Origin: Hyphomicrobiales bacterium
GTDB taxonomy: Bacteria; Pseudomonadota; Alphaproteobacteria; Rhizobiales; Rhizobiaceae
DNA length: 64,000 nucleotides
Direction of reading: 5' to 3'
NCBI GenBank assembly: GCA_900473205.1
Contig: UCLB01000029.1
Coordinates: 1 to 64,000, forward strand
A model generated the notes under the pieces. It was not told where the DNA came from, searched no databases, and saw nothing but the letters and a program-made list of their open reading frames with translations. Positions 1-9,952 of this stretch are shown here, in pieces (positions within the stretch are counted from its first letter, which is position 1; every line of letters begins with the position of its first letter). Made by a program: the position numbers and the translations under genes.

Positions 1-50
1 CAGAGGGGGTAAGCCACACCGAATGCCGCTGAACGAGCGCACGACCTATT

Positions 51-914
51 TCACAAAACCCCAAGCGCCTCCTCAATCGACTGCGGACGCTCCAAACCAT
101 CCTTCGTGCAGACCTCTGCAAACACACTGAGCTTATCATCCTCTACATCTGGGGACGCACCTAACATTCGCTGCACTAATCTCCCCAGCCCATAAACATC
201 CTGCCTCGGATGGGCCGGCATGCCCGCAAGCTGTTCCGGCGCAGCAAATTCTGGCGATCCGGCAAACGCTATGCCTGCGTCCGAGGGGCTTTCACCAATT
301 TTCCGCGCAATACCGAAATCGCCAAGCTTCACGCTTTCGATTTCACCATCAGGCAGCAGAATGTTCGCTGGGGTAATATCGCCGTGCACATAACCTTCCG
401 CATGCATGGCAGCCACAGCCTGCAACAGGCGACGGAGCAAGGACGAAATCTCATCTAAAGTCAGTGGTCGCATTGCCAGTCTGGACGCGAGGGTAACAGG
501 CATCCAAGGCTGTAGAAGTCCAGGCCGCCCATCCGCTAGACGCAAAAGGGCTGAAGTCTCCAACAGGAAAGGATGGCGAAGCGCGACCCCGATTTCGGCC
601 TCCCGGCGCAGGCGTTGGATCAATTGCGCATCATCTCGCCGCTTTTCAGGCATCGTCTTGATCGCGAAGCGGGTGCCGAGGTCGCGATGCGTGACCTGCA
701 ATATATGTGTCGTTTCCGTTTGATAGGCCACGGCATCGACCGCAAAGCTGCCTTCGATGAAGTGCGGTTGCTGTCTCGCCAGCCCATCGGCCTTGCGGTC
801 CAGCGCATCACGAATACGGTCGATCGTATCTAGAGGGCGCTCCGAGGCGCGGATCGCGGTCCAGAGATCAGCGAAACGTTGCGCCACATCTCGGTCTTCG
901 TCAGCGCTGCTCAA
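51..914 (-). CDS. ppkA: T6SS Ser/Thr protein kinase PpkA (TagE/ImpN)
   Basis: Cytoplasmic Hanks-type kinase of the T6SS Thr-phosphorylation pathway; in A. tumefaciens the orthologue phosphorylates TssL. Seen in the sequence: VAIK-like lysine (FAIKTM), catalytic loop HGDITPAN, DFG, and APE (SPEFAAPEQ). It is 287 aa and ends soon after the kinase lobe, so the C-terminal membrane and sensor region of P. aeruginosa-type PpkA is absent. The start is TTG at 914, preceded by GGAAA and overlapping the tagF-pppA stop by 14 bp. An in-frame GTG ten codons in is the alternative. It is the last gene of the imp operon. The family call is very secure; the start is moderately so. Confidence 0.93.
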   Translation of the reverse strand: MSSADEDRDVAQRFADLWTAIRASERPLDTIDRIRDALDRKADGLARQQPHFIEGSFAVDAVAYQTETTHILQVTHRDLGTRFAIKTMPEKRRDDAQLIQRLRREAEIGVALRHPFLLETSALLRLADGRPGLLQPWMPVTLASRLAMRPLTLDEISSLLRRLLQAVAAMHAEGYVHGDITPANILLPDGEIESVKLGDFGIARKIGESPSDAGIAFAGSPEFAAPEQLAGMPAHPRQDVYGLGRLVQRMLGASPDVEDDKLSVFAEVCTKDGLERPQSIEEALGVL

Positions 915-2328
915 GCTTGTTTCCGATGACGATGGCGCTGATGTTCTCGCGGCTGTTTTCGATCAGCGCTTCCTGCATCAAGGCATTGGCGCATTCATTG
1001 ATGGGCGTATCGTGCAGAATTTCCGCGACGATGCGCTCCTTCAACGCCTGCATTAGCGGGAAGCTACACAGCAGCAGCCGGTCACGGGTGCCCCAATCAT
1101 CGCTGATCGTGCTGGGGCGGAACTGCTGCGACTGGCCGACACATTGGGACAGCTGCTTCTTCATGCCGACGATGACGTGGTCCCTCGTCAATGGCTGCAT
1201 GGTGCCATCGCGCAGCAGATAGGCGCGGGCATCGCCCGACCATGTGATGCTCATCGTCTGGCCGACGAGGCACGCGACCACGACACTAGCCATGGGCCGC
1301 ACCATGTCCGTCGCGATCTGACGGGAGAGCAGCAGGCTGTTGACGGTTCCGAGCTTGCCTTTGATATCCTGCGTGATGGCATCGATCCTGTCGCTCTCGG
1401 CAATATCCGTCAACGCATTGGTCGTCAGCCGTGCCGCTTCGACGGCGGCACCACCATTTCCCAGACCATCGGCGATGGCGAAGAGCGCCGGTGTCTTTGA
1501 AACGAACAGGGCATCGGCGTTGACTGTTAGGCGTGTACCGGGATGGGTGGCGTAGCTGTAGATAATCGAAGCAGGGAGTGCCTCTCTCGTCTTAGCCTGC
1601 GGCGGCGCTGCGCTTGCCGTTCGCACATCAGGCTTTGGCTCACTCGCCGCCGGTTTAGGCTCGGCCTTGGCCGCAGAGGGCTGTTCCTTTTCCGCGGCAG
1701 TCTGGTCGCGGAAGAGTTTTACGAAATCCGTCGCTGCCGGTTTGCCTTCGAACTTCACGCCTCGCGGCCGTCGGCTTTCGGAGTCGATATACCACCAGAG
1801 GCTCGTCGGCTGGCCGGTTTGGGGCGAAGCGGGGACATCCTCATCGTCGCCTTTTGGCTTTGGCATGCGCAGGCGTTTGATGGAACTCGTGAAGCGCGAC
1901 ATGTCGAAATCGAGCGTCATCGATGTCTCGGCAAGCGCTTCTGCCGCCATGAACCATGTGTCATCGAGGTAAAGCGTTCTGGGGTGTTGGCGAAAATCGA
2001 CCATTTGGGCGAGGATGATCAGCGGATATTTGCGTCCCACCCGGTCCTTGCTTGGTAACAGCACACCCGCATAGGCACTGCGGCCCCAGATCCCGCGTTC
2101 GATTATGAAGCGGAGGGGCGGGGAGTTGGTGAAAACAGCGCTCCAGCGATCTGCGAAAATATCCGCGCAGGCATGCAGGCCGGATCGCAGCCAGCCATCG
2201 AGAGAGCCGAGAAGCTCGCGGTCCAGACCTTCGGAGATGAAATCTCCGTGGCTTGGAATTTTCCCGTAAAAGCCTATCCTATCGGTTTCGACAGCAGCTT
2301 TTACGGGTTTTGTGTTCGGATTTGCCAT
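901..2328 (-). CDS. tagF-pppA: TagF-PppA fusion, T6SS post-translational regulator
   Basis: Two domains are fused in one 475-aa protein. Residues about 15-160 are TagF (DUF2094; starts GFYGKIPSHGDF), a repressor of T6SS assembly. After a charged, Ala/Pro/Lys-rich linker (about 200-245) comes a PP2C-type phosphatase domain. The PP2C half keeps ADGLG and GDARAYLLRDG. The motif normally SDG reads CSFPL, and the final DN motif reads ENIS, so metal binding is probably impaired. The fusion is typical of agrobacteria. It lies between tssM (82-bp gap) and ppkA (overlapping), which it is expected to antagonise. The ATG at 2328 has only a weak upstream GCAGAGCAGG. Confidence 0.92.
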   Translation of the reverse strand: MANPNTKPVKAAVETDRIGFYGKIPSHGDFISEGLDRELLGSLDGWLRSGLHACADIFADRWSAVFTNSPPLRFIIERGIWGRSAYAGVLLPSKDRVGRKYPLIILAQMVDFRQHPRTLYLDDTWFMAAEALAETSMTLDFDMSRFTSSIKRLRMPKPKGDDEDVPASPQTGQPTSLWWYIDSESRRPRGVKFEGKPAATDFVKLFRDQTAAEKEQPSAAKAEPKPAASEPKPDVRTASAAPPQAKTREALPASIIYSYATHPGTRLTVNADALFVSKTPALFAIADGLGNGGAAVEAARLTTNALTDIAESDRIDAITQDIKGKLGTVNSLLLSRQIATDMVRPMASVVVACLVGQTMSITWSGDARAYLLRDGTMQPLTRDHVIVGMKKQLSQCVGQSQQFRPSTISDDWGTRDRLLLCSFPLMQALKERIVAEILHDTPINECANALMQEALIENSRENISAIVIGNKLEQR

Positions 2329-2410
2329 CAGCCAGGCAGGCCTGCTCTGCCGTGCCGTTCCATGATCGTTTTCATATCCCCTCCGTTACTGTTTGGCCTG
2401 CCTCATCCCG

Positions 2411-5400
2411 TTAGAACTGGGCCGGGCAGGCGAATTTCGAGAGTGCATCCAGCTTGAACGGATTGAGAACCGAGCCAAACTGTATGTCGAATTCAGCAGC
2501 TTGGCCGCTATTCTCAAACCTTGCTCTCAACAAATCTCCTGACTGATTTTCGATCTGCGCATCATCGAACAGGCGGAAGGGCGACCAGTCGCCATTTTCC
2601 GTTTTCGCCTGTTGCCAGCCGCCAGGCTGGAAGGCGATGCGTGAAAGATTTGCGGAATTGGCATCTGATGGCCAGGTGATGGATTTCGCCTGTACCGGGC
2701 CGTGGTAATAGACAACCCGCTCGCCTTCGATTTCCAGCATGACAGCGCTGGATTCATTGGTCAGCGACACCGGCTTCACGTTGATGGAGACCGCCGGAAC
2801 TTCGCTTCCATTCGGGAAGAAGGCCCGGAAAATCTTGTCCGCGTTCTCGAACTGTTCAATCGCGTCGCTCGGAATACCGGCAGCTCCAAACGTGCCTTTC
2901 CAGCCCCATGGGCTTGTCGTCTTGTCGACAAAGGGCTCCATACGTTGCTTGAAGAAGCTCTGGAAGGTTCCCGTTGGTCCGAAGAGACGCGTGAAATCGG
3001 CCATCGCGACATCTCTTGGCGATGCCCGATCAAAAGGATAGCGCCCCGATACGATGGATGAGCACAGCGAAGCACCGTCCGCTGCCCAGAGATCGGCAAT
3101 CCGGCTGCGCGCGGATTTCACCGCAAGCGAACCGACATCCGCAGCAAGTCCGGCGACCCAGACATCCAGCGGTGCCGGTAGCTGGCGGGCCTGTTGCAGC
3201 AGGTCCTGATTGGCCTTGGTCAGCTGACTATCGACATCGAAGACCTTGGCGACCTCGTCCGATGTCGTCGAAGAGCGCGCAAGCTGCTCATGCAGAGATT
3301 TGATGTTGGATAGCAGCTGTTCTGATGGCGAACCTGCCTTGGCACCATTGGTCTGACCGCTGGAAGCCGTTTCAGGCGAACCCGACCCCTTGGCCGCCAG
3401 CATTTCGCGCAGGCGAGAATAGGGGTCGGCAGCATCGACCGTTGCCGAGAGAATGGCGGAGGTCGCGTCGCCATCGGCGGTGGAAGCGAGTGTGGTGAGG
3501 CTGGCACCGGCATTGGGCCGCAAATCCGTTGCCTCGGCAATGGATTTGGCTGCCTCAATCACGATGTTCCGGTCATTGGCCAGAATGCGCGTGGTTTCCA
3601 CCGCATCACCCAGGCTTTGCGAAGGCTTGATCCGCACATCGGAAAGAAGATCGTTCCAGCGTTTCTCGAACCGGTCGAAGTAGATTTGAAGTGCCGCCTG
3701 CGCGACATTTTCCACCGTCGCGCCACGCAGTGCATCATCGGAGCCACGCACCCATGCTTCTGAAAGCGCGACCCGAGAGGCATATGCCACCTGCGGAATC
3801 ACGACGCTGCGATAGCCATTGGCCGTGAACAGACCTTCGATGCCATCCACCATCGGCACCTTGCTCGCACGCTCCACGGCACGTTCACCGAGTGGACCAA
3901 ATGCGGCTGATGGGCTCCAGTCGGGAAGGGCGCGGGCTTGCGGCAGGCCCGCCAGAATGTCATAGGCGCGCGCCCCGATTGCTTGGCTGCGAATGGTGTC
4001 GCGGGCCTTGTCGATCAGGCGTGCATCCAGTTCAATCGGTGCAAGCAGGCCATCTGCCAACGCGCGGGCATGCCGGTTGAGCGCATCCCGTGCCGCCGCC
4101 CGTCCATCGCCGGGATAGAGCGAGGCAAACATGTCGCGAGACTGCACGGTCAGGAAATCACGGTCCAGCGTGCCAAGACCGCCCAGCATGCCGTAGAGCT
4201 TCAACGAGTTGAAGGTGCGGGTCACATCGTTCTGGTCTTCTAGCTGCTTCTGCAACTGCACGATCATGCGTGGCAACAGCAGGGCGTTGAGGGCGCGCTG
4301 ATAGGCGTCGCGCTGCCTGCCCTCAATCTTTTCCTCCTGATCGAGCCCAAAGCCGACCTTCCAGACTCTGTCCTTGTCAAAGCCGGCGTTAACGTCGCGC
4401 AGATTATCCAGCGCCGGAAGAATGCGCAGGAAGTCGGCATCTGAAACATTTCGAACCGGAATGCCCTGCACCAGCTGCTGGTAGGCATTCAGCTTGCGGT
4501 CCGCCTCTGCCAAGGCCTGCGTGTTGGAGAAATAGGTGGAAATCCAGCCCGTGAAGACAATGGCCACAACTGCCGCTGAGACACCGTAAGCAATGCGCCG
4601 GACCAGAAGCTGCCTGCCGGACAAGCGCTTGTCGCGCATGACGAGTGCGGCTTCCGGGAAGATAACTTCCTTGAACAGGCGGGCGAGGAAGTAGCTGCGG
4701 CGAGCGCGAGGAGCCGCCGTGCCAGCTTCGGCCTGCGTGCCGGAGGCGAGATAGACGCCACGCAGCAACGGCGCTTCGATGAGCGGTGAGCTTGCGCAAA
4801 GCTCGGTCAGTGCTTCATAAAGACGGTCCTTCAGCTTAGCGAGTTCTGCCGGGAAGCGGAAGATACGGCCACGGATTTCGGCATTCTGCTCCTGTTGCAG
4901 ACGCTCGATGAGCATCGCATCGACGCGCTGCTGCAAAAGCTCGAATTCCTCAAGGAAGCGCTGAGGCAGATCTTGCGCGGAATAGCTTTCGTCCAGCTTG
5001 AACGTAGTTCCCCAGACCTGATGGCGATCTGTCTTGTTGAAGCCATCGAAAAACTCGACGAAGCCATCCAGAAGGTCGGCCTTGGTCAGCACCACATAAA
5101 CAGGCACGCGGGCGTGCAGATATTCATCCAGTTCCGACATGCGCTGGCGGATGGAGCGCAGTTCCTGACGCTGCTCTTCCGGGTCGCGGCTCAGAAGGTC
5201 GGGGATGGAGAGTGTAACCAGCGCACCGTTGATGGGTTGGGAGCGGCGATAGCGGCGCAGCAGGTTGAGAAAGCCTTCCCACCCGGCCTTGGACGAGCCA
5301 TCAAGATCGTCCTGCGTGGTGTACCGGCCAGCGGTATCGATGAGGATCGCCTCATCCGTGAACCACCAATTGCAGTTGCGCGTGCCGCCGATGCCCTTCA

Positions 5401-5899
5401 CGGCGCTTTCTCCAAGGGCGTCGCCCAGCGGAAATTGCAGGCCGGAATTGGTCAGCGCCGTCGTCTTGCCGGAGCCGGGGGCGCCGAAAATGACATACCA
5501 CGGCAGGTCGTAGATATAGCCGAAGCGCTTCTTGGTCACGCGGCGCAGAAGCGCCAGCGCTTCCTTCAGCCGGGTCTGGATTTCTCCAACTTCGGCATTC
5601 CGGTTGTTCAGCGCCTCCTGCTCTATGCTATCGACAAGTTCCTTGTCCTGCTTACGAGCGCGATAGGCTGTGATGGCGATATAGATCACCCAGATCAGCA
5701 GAATGATGCCGATGGCAATCAGGCGGGCTTGCGTCGTTCCGAAGGGTTTGAAGGTGCCGAAGGCGACCAGATAACCGTAAAACCAGATGACGACGCAGAG
5801 CGCCACGGCCCACAGCAGCGAAATGAAGCGCCTGCCGATGAGCGATGCGTAGCTATCGACGTAGGACCGGATCGTATAAAAATAACTCAGCGGGTTCAT
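2411..5899 (-). CDS. tssM: T6SS membrane-complex protein TssM (IcmF family)
   Basis: Large inner-membrane component (1162 aa) of the TssJLM trans-envelope complex. Two N-terminal membrane helices lie at about 26-47 and 58-78. A cytoplasmic NTPase domain with intact Walker A GAPGSGKT (139-146) and IDTAGRY follows. A third helix lies near 430-455, before a long periplasmic domain. An intact Walker A is not universal in TssM, and here it suggests real ATP binding. The start codon overlaps the tssL stop (ATGA). No tssJ lipoprotein gene is present in this operon, as is usual for agrobacterial clusters. Confidence 0.96.
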   Translation of the reverse strand: MNPLSYFYTIRSYVDSYASLIGRRFISLLWAVALCVVIWFYGYLVAFGTFKPFGTTQARLIAIGIILLIWVIYIAITAYRARKQDKELVDSIEQEALNNRNAEVGEIQTRLKEALALLRRVTKKRFGYIYDLPWYVIFGAPGSGKTTALTNSGLQFPLGDALGESAVKGIGGTRNCNWWFTDEAILIDTAGRYTTQDDLDGSSKAGWEGFLNLLRRYRRSQPINGALVTLSIPDLLSRDPEEQRQELRSIRQRMSELDEYLHARVPVYVVLTKADLLDGFVEFFDGFNKTDRHQVWGTTFKLDESYSAQDLPQRFLEEFELLQQRVDAMLIERLQQEQNAEIRGRIFRFPAELAKLKDRLYEALTELCASSPLIEAPLLRGVYLASGTQAEAGTAAPRARRSYFLARLFKEVIFPEAALVMRDKRLSGRQLLVRRIAYGVSAAVVAIVFTGWISTYFSNTQALAEADRKLNAYQQLVQGIPVRNVSDADFLRILPALDNLRDVNAGFDKDRVWKVGFGLDQEEKIEGRQRDAYQRALNALLLPRMIVQLQKQLEDQNDVTRTFNSLKLYGMLGGLGTLDRDFLTVQSRDMFASLYPGDGRAAARDALNRHARALADGLLAPIELDARLIDKARDTIRSQAIGARAYDILAGLPQARALPDWSPSAAFGPLGERAVERASKVPMVDGIEGLFTANGYRSVVIPQVAYASRVALSEAWVRGSDDALRGATVENVAQAALQIYFDRFEKRWNDLLSDVRIKPSQSLGDAVETTRILANDRNIVIEAAKSIAEATDLRPNAGASLTTLASTADGDATSAILSATVDAADPYSRLREMLAAKGSGSPETASSGQTNGAKAGSPSEQLLSNIKSLHEQLARSSTTSDEVAKVFDVDSQLTKANQDLLQQARQLPAPLDVWVAGLAADVGSLAVKSARSRIADLWAADGASLCSSIVSGRYPFDRASPRDVAMADFTRLFGPTGTFQSFFKQRMEPFVDKTTSPWGWKGTFGAAGIPSDAIEQFENADKIFRAFFPNGSEVPAVSINVKPVSLTNESSAVMLEIEGERVVYYHGPVQAKSITWPSDANSANLSRIAFQPGGWQQAKTENGDWSPFRLFDDAQIENQSGDLLRARFENSGQAAEFDIQFGSVLNPFKLDALSKFACPAQF

Positions 5900-7410
5900 T
5901 GCTGGGTCTCTCCTGATGGCTGTCCGGTTGTCGTTGTGACGGCGGGGGCAAGAATGCCCGCATCGCTGAGTTTTTCGTCAGGATTGGTCAGCACCATGAT
6001 TTCTGTTCTGCGGTTCTTTTCACGGCCATCCGGCGTCGTGTTTTCTGCAATCGGGTCGCTGTCCGCACGGCCTTCGGTCAGGATCGCTTCCGGCCCCGTG
6101 AACATGGACAGAAGGTCACCCACCGCCTTGGCGCGGGCTTCGGACAGATGCCAGTTGGAGGGGAACTCGACGGTCTTGATCGGCACGTTATCGGTATAGC
6201 CGATCACGACAGCGCGGAAGTTTTCCGCCGCTAGCGCGCCGCCGATCCGTTGAATAAGATCGCGAAATTGCGGACTGACCTGCGCACTGCCGACTTCGAA
6301 AAGGCCGGAATTGTTGATGCGCACGCGCAGGCGACCGTTGACATTGGCCAGCGACACCAGATTTTTCTGCACCTCCGGCTGAAGGAAGGTTAGCAGGTTT
6401 TCAAGACGTGTCGGCTTTGGCGGCTCGACCACTCTTGGAGGCTGCTCGGCGATAACCGGTGGGTCTTCTTTCACAGGCTCCTCTGGTGGTGTCGGTGGGG
6501 CGACAATCAATACGCTCGGAGTATCGGTGGGCGGAAGTGATGCCAGCCGTTCAAAGGTCGCGTCGGAAGCGCTGTTCAGAGTCAGCGTGAAAAAGAGATA
6601 ACCGAAGGCGAAGGCGAGCGCGATGAGTGACAGCAGCGTCCAAAGAGCAGCCATGGTGCGCAGAGGCGTATGCCGGGCCTCCACACCTTTCCAGTGTGGG
6701 GAAAGTTCGCGCTCGAACACGCCATATTGGCCGATCAGCGTTTTGTAGAGACTGTCGCGGATGCGGGAAAGCTCCAGCGCACCCTTGGCAGAAACGCGTG
6801 TTCGGCCCTCGAAGGCCAGAGACAGGCACAGATAGATCAGCAGTAGCAGATCCTTGTTTGCGCCGGGTGACTGATGGAAATGGTCCAGAATATCGAAAAC
6901 CCGGTCACCACCCGTCACATCATTGTGGAAAGTGGAAACGAGGCCGGAGCGGGCCCAGCCGGCGCGCACGCCCCAGGGCTTGCTCAAGATCACATCGTCC
7001 ACGGTGGCGCAAACCACGTAATGTGCGGCTCGGGCCCGTTCCGGGCTGATGCGGGCTGAGGCCAGATCGCGCTCGTAGCGGGTTATGGCTTCCATGCAGG
7101 CCCGGCGCAGATGATCCGGGTCCGGCTGTGCATCGCTGAAGCGCAGCACATGGGCAAGGTTCAGCAACGGTGCTGCGGATTGCACCAGTGTCGGCACCTC
7201 TTCTCCGCCAAAGCGGAAATTGGACAGCAGCGCATCGATGGGCAACGTGCTGTCGCCGCGCCGCTCGCGGGCGGGCGCCTCGTCGGTCTCGATGATGTCA
7301 TCGAGAATGGCCGCCATGTTGCGGGCATTTTCATTTCTGCGGCGGCTTTCATCGGTGATTTCGACCACCGTTGGAAGATCCTGCCAGGAGGAGGGCTTTT
7401 CATTGCTCAT
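5896..7410 (-). CDS. tssL: T6SS membrane-complex protein TssL with OmpA-like domain
   Basis: 504 aa. It has an N-terminal cytoplasmic segment, a DotU/IcmH domain (about 65-245), one membrane helix (about 253-276), a Pro/Glu-rich stretch, and a C-terminal OmpA-like peptidoglycan-binding domain (about 390-480, with GYTDNVPI). I chose ATG 7410 over the longer frame because it overlaps the tssK stop as ATGA. With this start, Thr falls at residue 14 in QDLPTVVEIT, the site I recall as PpkA-phosphorylated and read by Fha in A. tumefaciens C58. That match supports both the start and conservation of the switch. Confidence 0.95.
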   Translation of the reverse strand: MSNEKPSSWQDLPTVVEITDESRRRNENARNMAAILDDIIETDEAPARERRGDSTLPIDALLSNFRFGGEEVPTLVQSAAPLLNLAHVLRFSDAQPDPDHLRRACMEAITRYERDLASARISPERARAAHYVVCATVDDVILSKPWGVRAGWARSGLVSTFHNDVTGGDRVFDILDHFHQSPGANKDLLLLIYLCLSLAFEGRTRVSAKGALELSRIRDSLYKTLIGQYGVFERELSPHWKGVEARHTPLRTMAALWTLLSLIALAFAFGYLFFTLTLNSASDATFERLASLPPTDTPSVLIVAPPTPPEEPVKEDPPVIAEQPPRVVEPPKPTRLENLLTFLQPEVQKNLVSLANVNGRLRVRINNSGLFEVGSAQVSPQFRDLIQRIGGALAAENFRAVVIGYTDNVPIKTVEFPSNWHLSEARAKAVGDLLSMFTGPEAILTEGRADSDPIAENTTPDGREKNRRTEIMVLTNPDEKLSDAGILAPAVTTTTGQPSGETQQ

Positions 7411-8747
7411 TCGCGTAATGCCCACATTTCCATCTCAAGCCCTGGGAACTCACCAGCGAGATGCAGCGCAATGGCGCCGGAGGTTTCAAGCTGCTTCCAA
7501 AGAGGTGTTTTGGTATCGATTTCGAAATAGATGGTGCCTGAACGATAGGGCAGCTGGCGCGGAAGTACCGGCAGAGAACGCACCGGAATGCCCGGCAGCG
7601 CGACGTTGACAAGTTCGGAAATCCGCTCCACCGGACCGACCTTGATCTGTGCTGGAAGCTTGCGCCTGATATCCTCCGCAGACATATCCGCCCGTACGGC
7701 CAGCACGAAACCGGCATCGCGCAGAAGCGTGCGGTCGTGAATGGTGCCGACGCGCACACCGTGCCTACGTTCGACGAGGTCGATGGCGACAGCGGCCTGT
7801 TCCAGAACCGCTGAGAGCGAGGTGCGCAGATCATCGAACACGGCGGCAAAGCTTGCCTTCAGGTCGTCATGACGATAGGGCGGGAAGTCCGTCGCGCGCT
7901 TTTTGTCTGTCGTGAATGTGGCGAGTTCACCGGCAAGCTGAATGCAATCCTCGTAAAAACGTATGGGGTGAAAGCGCGTGGCATTGGCGGAAAGATGGGC
8001 CAGGAATGGATCGGCTCTGTTCAAAATTTGCAAAAGAAAATAGTCGCCGACTTCGGCAGTCCCACGAATGGTCGGATCACCGATACGCTCGGAAATGGCC
8101 TGTGCGCGATGCCGGACGATGCCGAGAAGTTCGGTCAGAAGCTCGCTGAGCCGCGATGAAGCCGCGCAGTTGAGGGCGGGCGGAATGAAATCCGGATCCA
8201 GAATGACAGCACGATCAGATCGTACTTCAATAACCCGCGCTAAGCCTATGAGATCATATCCAGAAAGATCATCACCTGTTTTCAGGAATTTGAGGCTGAG
8301 ACGCCCGACATCGATAGGGGCAACGAAATCCGTGTCCACATTGGCATCGGATGCTTCGTAGCTTGTGGCAACGACGCGCACGCTGTTGGTATCGGCTTTG
8401 GTGCCGCTGGACATGTCTGCCTTGCCCGGCTGGCGGGCGGGAAGCGCCAGATAAACGATAGAGTTCTTTACACCCTCGTCCAGATCGAGTGGTGGCGGCA
8501 GATCGGAATCTTCCGGCGCTTCGAAGGGCGTTCCATCCGGCAAGATGCCACGCAGGTTGGACAAGGCAAACTGCCCTATGGCCAGCGCGCTCCGGTCAAT
8601 GCCGATCTCCGCTATACCCCATGGGTAGGGCGAGAGGTTGCGCGTCGTGTTGCGCACCAGCCGTTCGGTCCAGCGGTCTGATTGTTGAAAATGTTGGACG
8701 CGAAGGAACATGCCTTCGCTCCAGGCGACACGGTTTTCATGCCTCAT
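7407..8747 (-). CDS. tssK: T6SS baseplate protein TssK
   Basis: 446-aa cytoplasmic baseplate adaptor that links TssEFG wedges to the TssLM membrane complex. It opens with the family-typical VAWSEGMFLRVQHFQQ and runs the usual length for TssK. The start overlaps the fha stop by 11 bp and its stop overlaps the tssL start, so it is translated as part of the imp operon. No unusual features are visible. Confidence 0.95.
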   Translation of the reverse strand: MRHENRVAWSEGMFLRVQHFQQSDRWTERLVRNTTRNLSPYPWGIAEIGIDRSALAIGQFALSNLRGILPDGTPFEAPEDSDLPPPLDLDEGVKNSIVYLALPARQPGKADMSSGTKADTNSVRVVATSYEASDANVDTDFVAPIDVGRLSLKFLKTGDDLSGYDLIGLARVIEVRSDRAVILDPDFIPPALNCAASSRLSELLTELLGIVRHRAQAISERIGDPTIRGTAEVGDYFLLQILNRADPFLAHLSANATRFHPIRFYEDCIQLAGELATFTTDKKRATDFPPYRHDDLKASFAAVFDDLRTSLSAVLEQAAVAIDLVERRHGVRVGTIHDRTLLRDAGFVLAVRADMSAEDIRRKLPAQIKVGPVERISELVNVALPGIPVRSLPVLPRQLPYRSGTIYFEIDTKTPLWKQLETSGAIALHLAGEFPGLEMEMWALRE

Positions 8748-9942
8748 TTTGGTTGCTTACCCCCTTGGTATCTGTGTGAAGCAGAGACGGCGTTTCCGCG
8801 GGCGCGGCGTCTGCGCGCGCGGCCCGTTGCAGAAACTCCCGGACAGACAATTGCCGACCGTCCTCTTCGAATTGGTGTTTGAACGTGGACCAGTAGTCGG
8901 TTCTGGCAATGACCGATTTCCAATCCTTGCGGGCGATCTTGGCCCGCCAGTCATTCTGCGCATCGGCCTTGGCCTCGATCAGCCTCGGCTCCAGCTTTTG
9001 CGTGCAGGTGCGGATCAGAACTTCCAGCGAAGATGCCAGCAAACGCTGCTGCCGGATCAACGCTTCAAGACGCGCTCTCTCGCCGGTGCCATTCGCCTCG
9101 ATGCCAATGGCGGACTGATCGATATCGAGGATCGCCAGACATTCAGCGCTCTCTTTTTCCAGCTGGATCAACAGATCATCGACCGGATCATGCGCCGCAG
9201 GTGCCACAATTGGCTGCGGTTCGATATCCGTCTCATCGCTGCCATTCGTGAAAACGGCGTCGAAATCCTCAACCGGCACCGGTTTCTTGACCGGGCGGGA
9301 GACGAGAACGGGAATGTTCATCGCATCAGTGTGTTCGTGCTTGCTGCTCTCGACCGGCTCTTCGTTCCAGTCATTGGGCAAGACGGCTCCCACGCCGCTG
9401 GTGGAGGGAGGCGCGTTCCAGCCGACTTCGACATTACGAGAAATGGACTTCGCCTTCTTGCCAGACGGGCTGGGCGTCGCTTCCGGCCAGTCATCATTGG
9501 AAGCACCGCCCGCAATTACGCCGCGCGCAGAGCGACCATTGGGAGCGATATCGGCCAGAATGGCGGAGATCGTCATCGCCTCGTCGCTGACGCGCAGCGA
9601 ACGCTCGGGGTCGCCGAAATCCATCTCGGCTTCACCACTGATGATGACCTCGAAGGTCTGCCCGCCAATTCTTATCTGAGAGCCGTTTTGCAGGCGCATC
9701 GTCTCGCCTTCCAGCAGCAGGCGGCCATCGACCTGCGTGCCATTGGCGCTGCGGTCTAGAATCGTGAAGCCTTCGCGGTCGCGGCTCAGCGTGCAATGCT
9801 GTTTTGAAACGCGGCGCGCATCGTCATTCACCTGCCAGTCGCAATCGGTGGAACGACCGATGATGCGGCTTCCCTGCTCGAAGCTCCACTGGTTGGGCTT
9901 CCCGACCCCGTTGATCTGTTTTTCCTTCAGGACAAGTTTCAT
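8737..9942 (-). CDS. fha: T6SS forkhead-associated protein Fha (TagH/ImpI)
   Basis: 401 aa. The N-terminal FHA domain (about 22-95) shows IIGRSTDCDW, the phosphothreonine-binding RxSxxH equivalent RVSKQH, and NGTQVDG. The remainder is acidic and low-complexity, then helical near the C-terminus. In A. tumefaciens Fha binds phosphorylated TssL and promotes effector recruitment. TagF represses by binding Fha. All three partners are in this operon. The gene lies 10 bp after tssG and overlaps tssK. Confidence 0.93.
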   Translation of the reverse strand: MKLVLKEKQINGVGKPNQWSFEQGSRIIGRSTDCDWQVNDDARRVSKQHCTLSRDREGFTILDRSANGTQVDGRLLLEGETMRLQNGSQIRIGGQTFEVIISGEAEMDFGDPERSLRVSDEAMTISAILADIAPNGRSARGVIAGGASNDDWPEATPSPSGKKAKSISRNVEVGWNAPPSTSGVGAVLPNDWNEEPVESSKHEHTDAMNIPVLVSRPVKKPVPVEDFDAVFTNGSDETDIEPQPIVAPAAHDPVDDLLIQLEKESAECLAILDIDQSAIGIEANGTGERARLEALIRQQRLLASSLEVLIRTCTQKLEPRLIEAKADAQNDWRAKIARKDWKSVIARTDYWSTFKHQFEEDGRQLSVREFLQRAARADAAPAETPSLLHTDTKGVSNQNEA

Positions 9943-9952
9943 GCTTTCGTCC

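Noticed and set aside
4895..6199. Long plus-strand open frame (434 codons) opposite tssM and tssL
   Set aside because: It is antisense to well-supported T6SS genes, with arginine- and histidine-rich text and no family resemblance; a GC-rich shadow frame.
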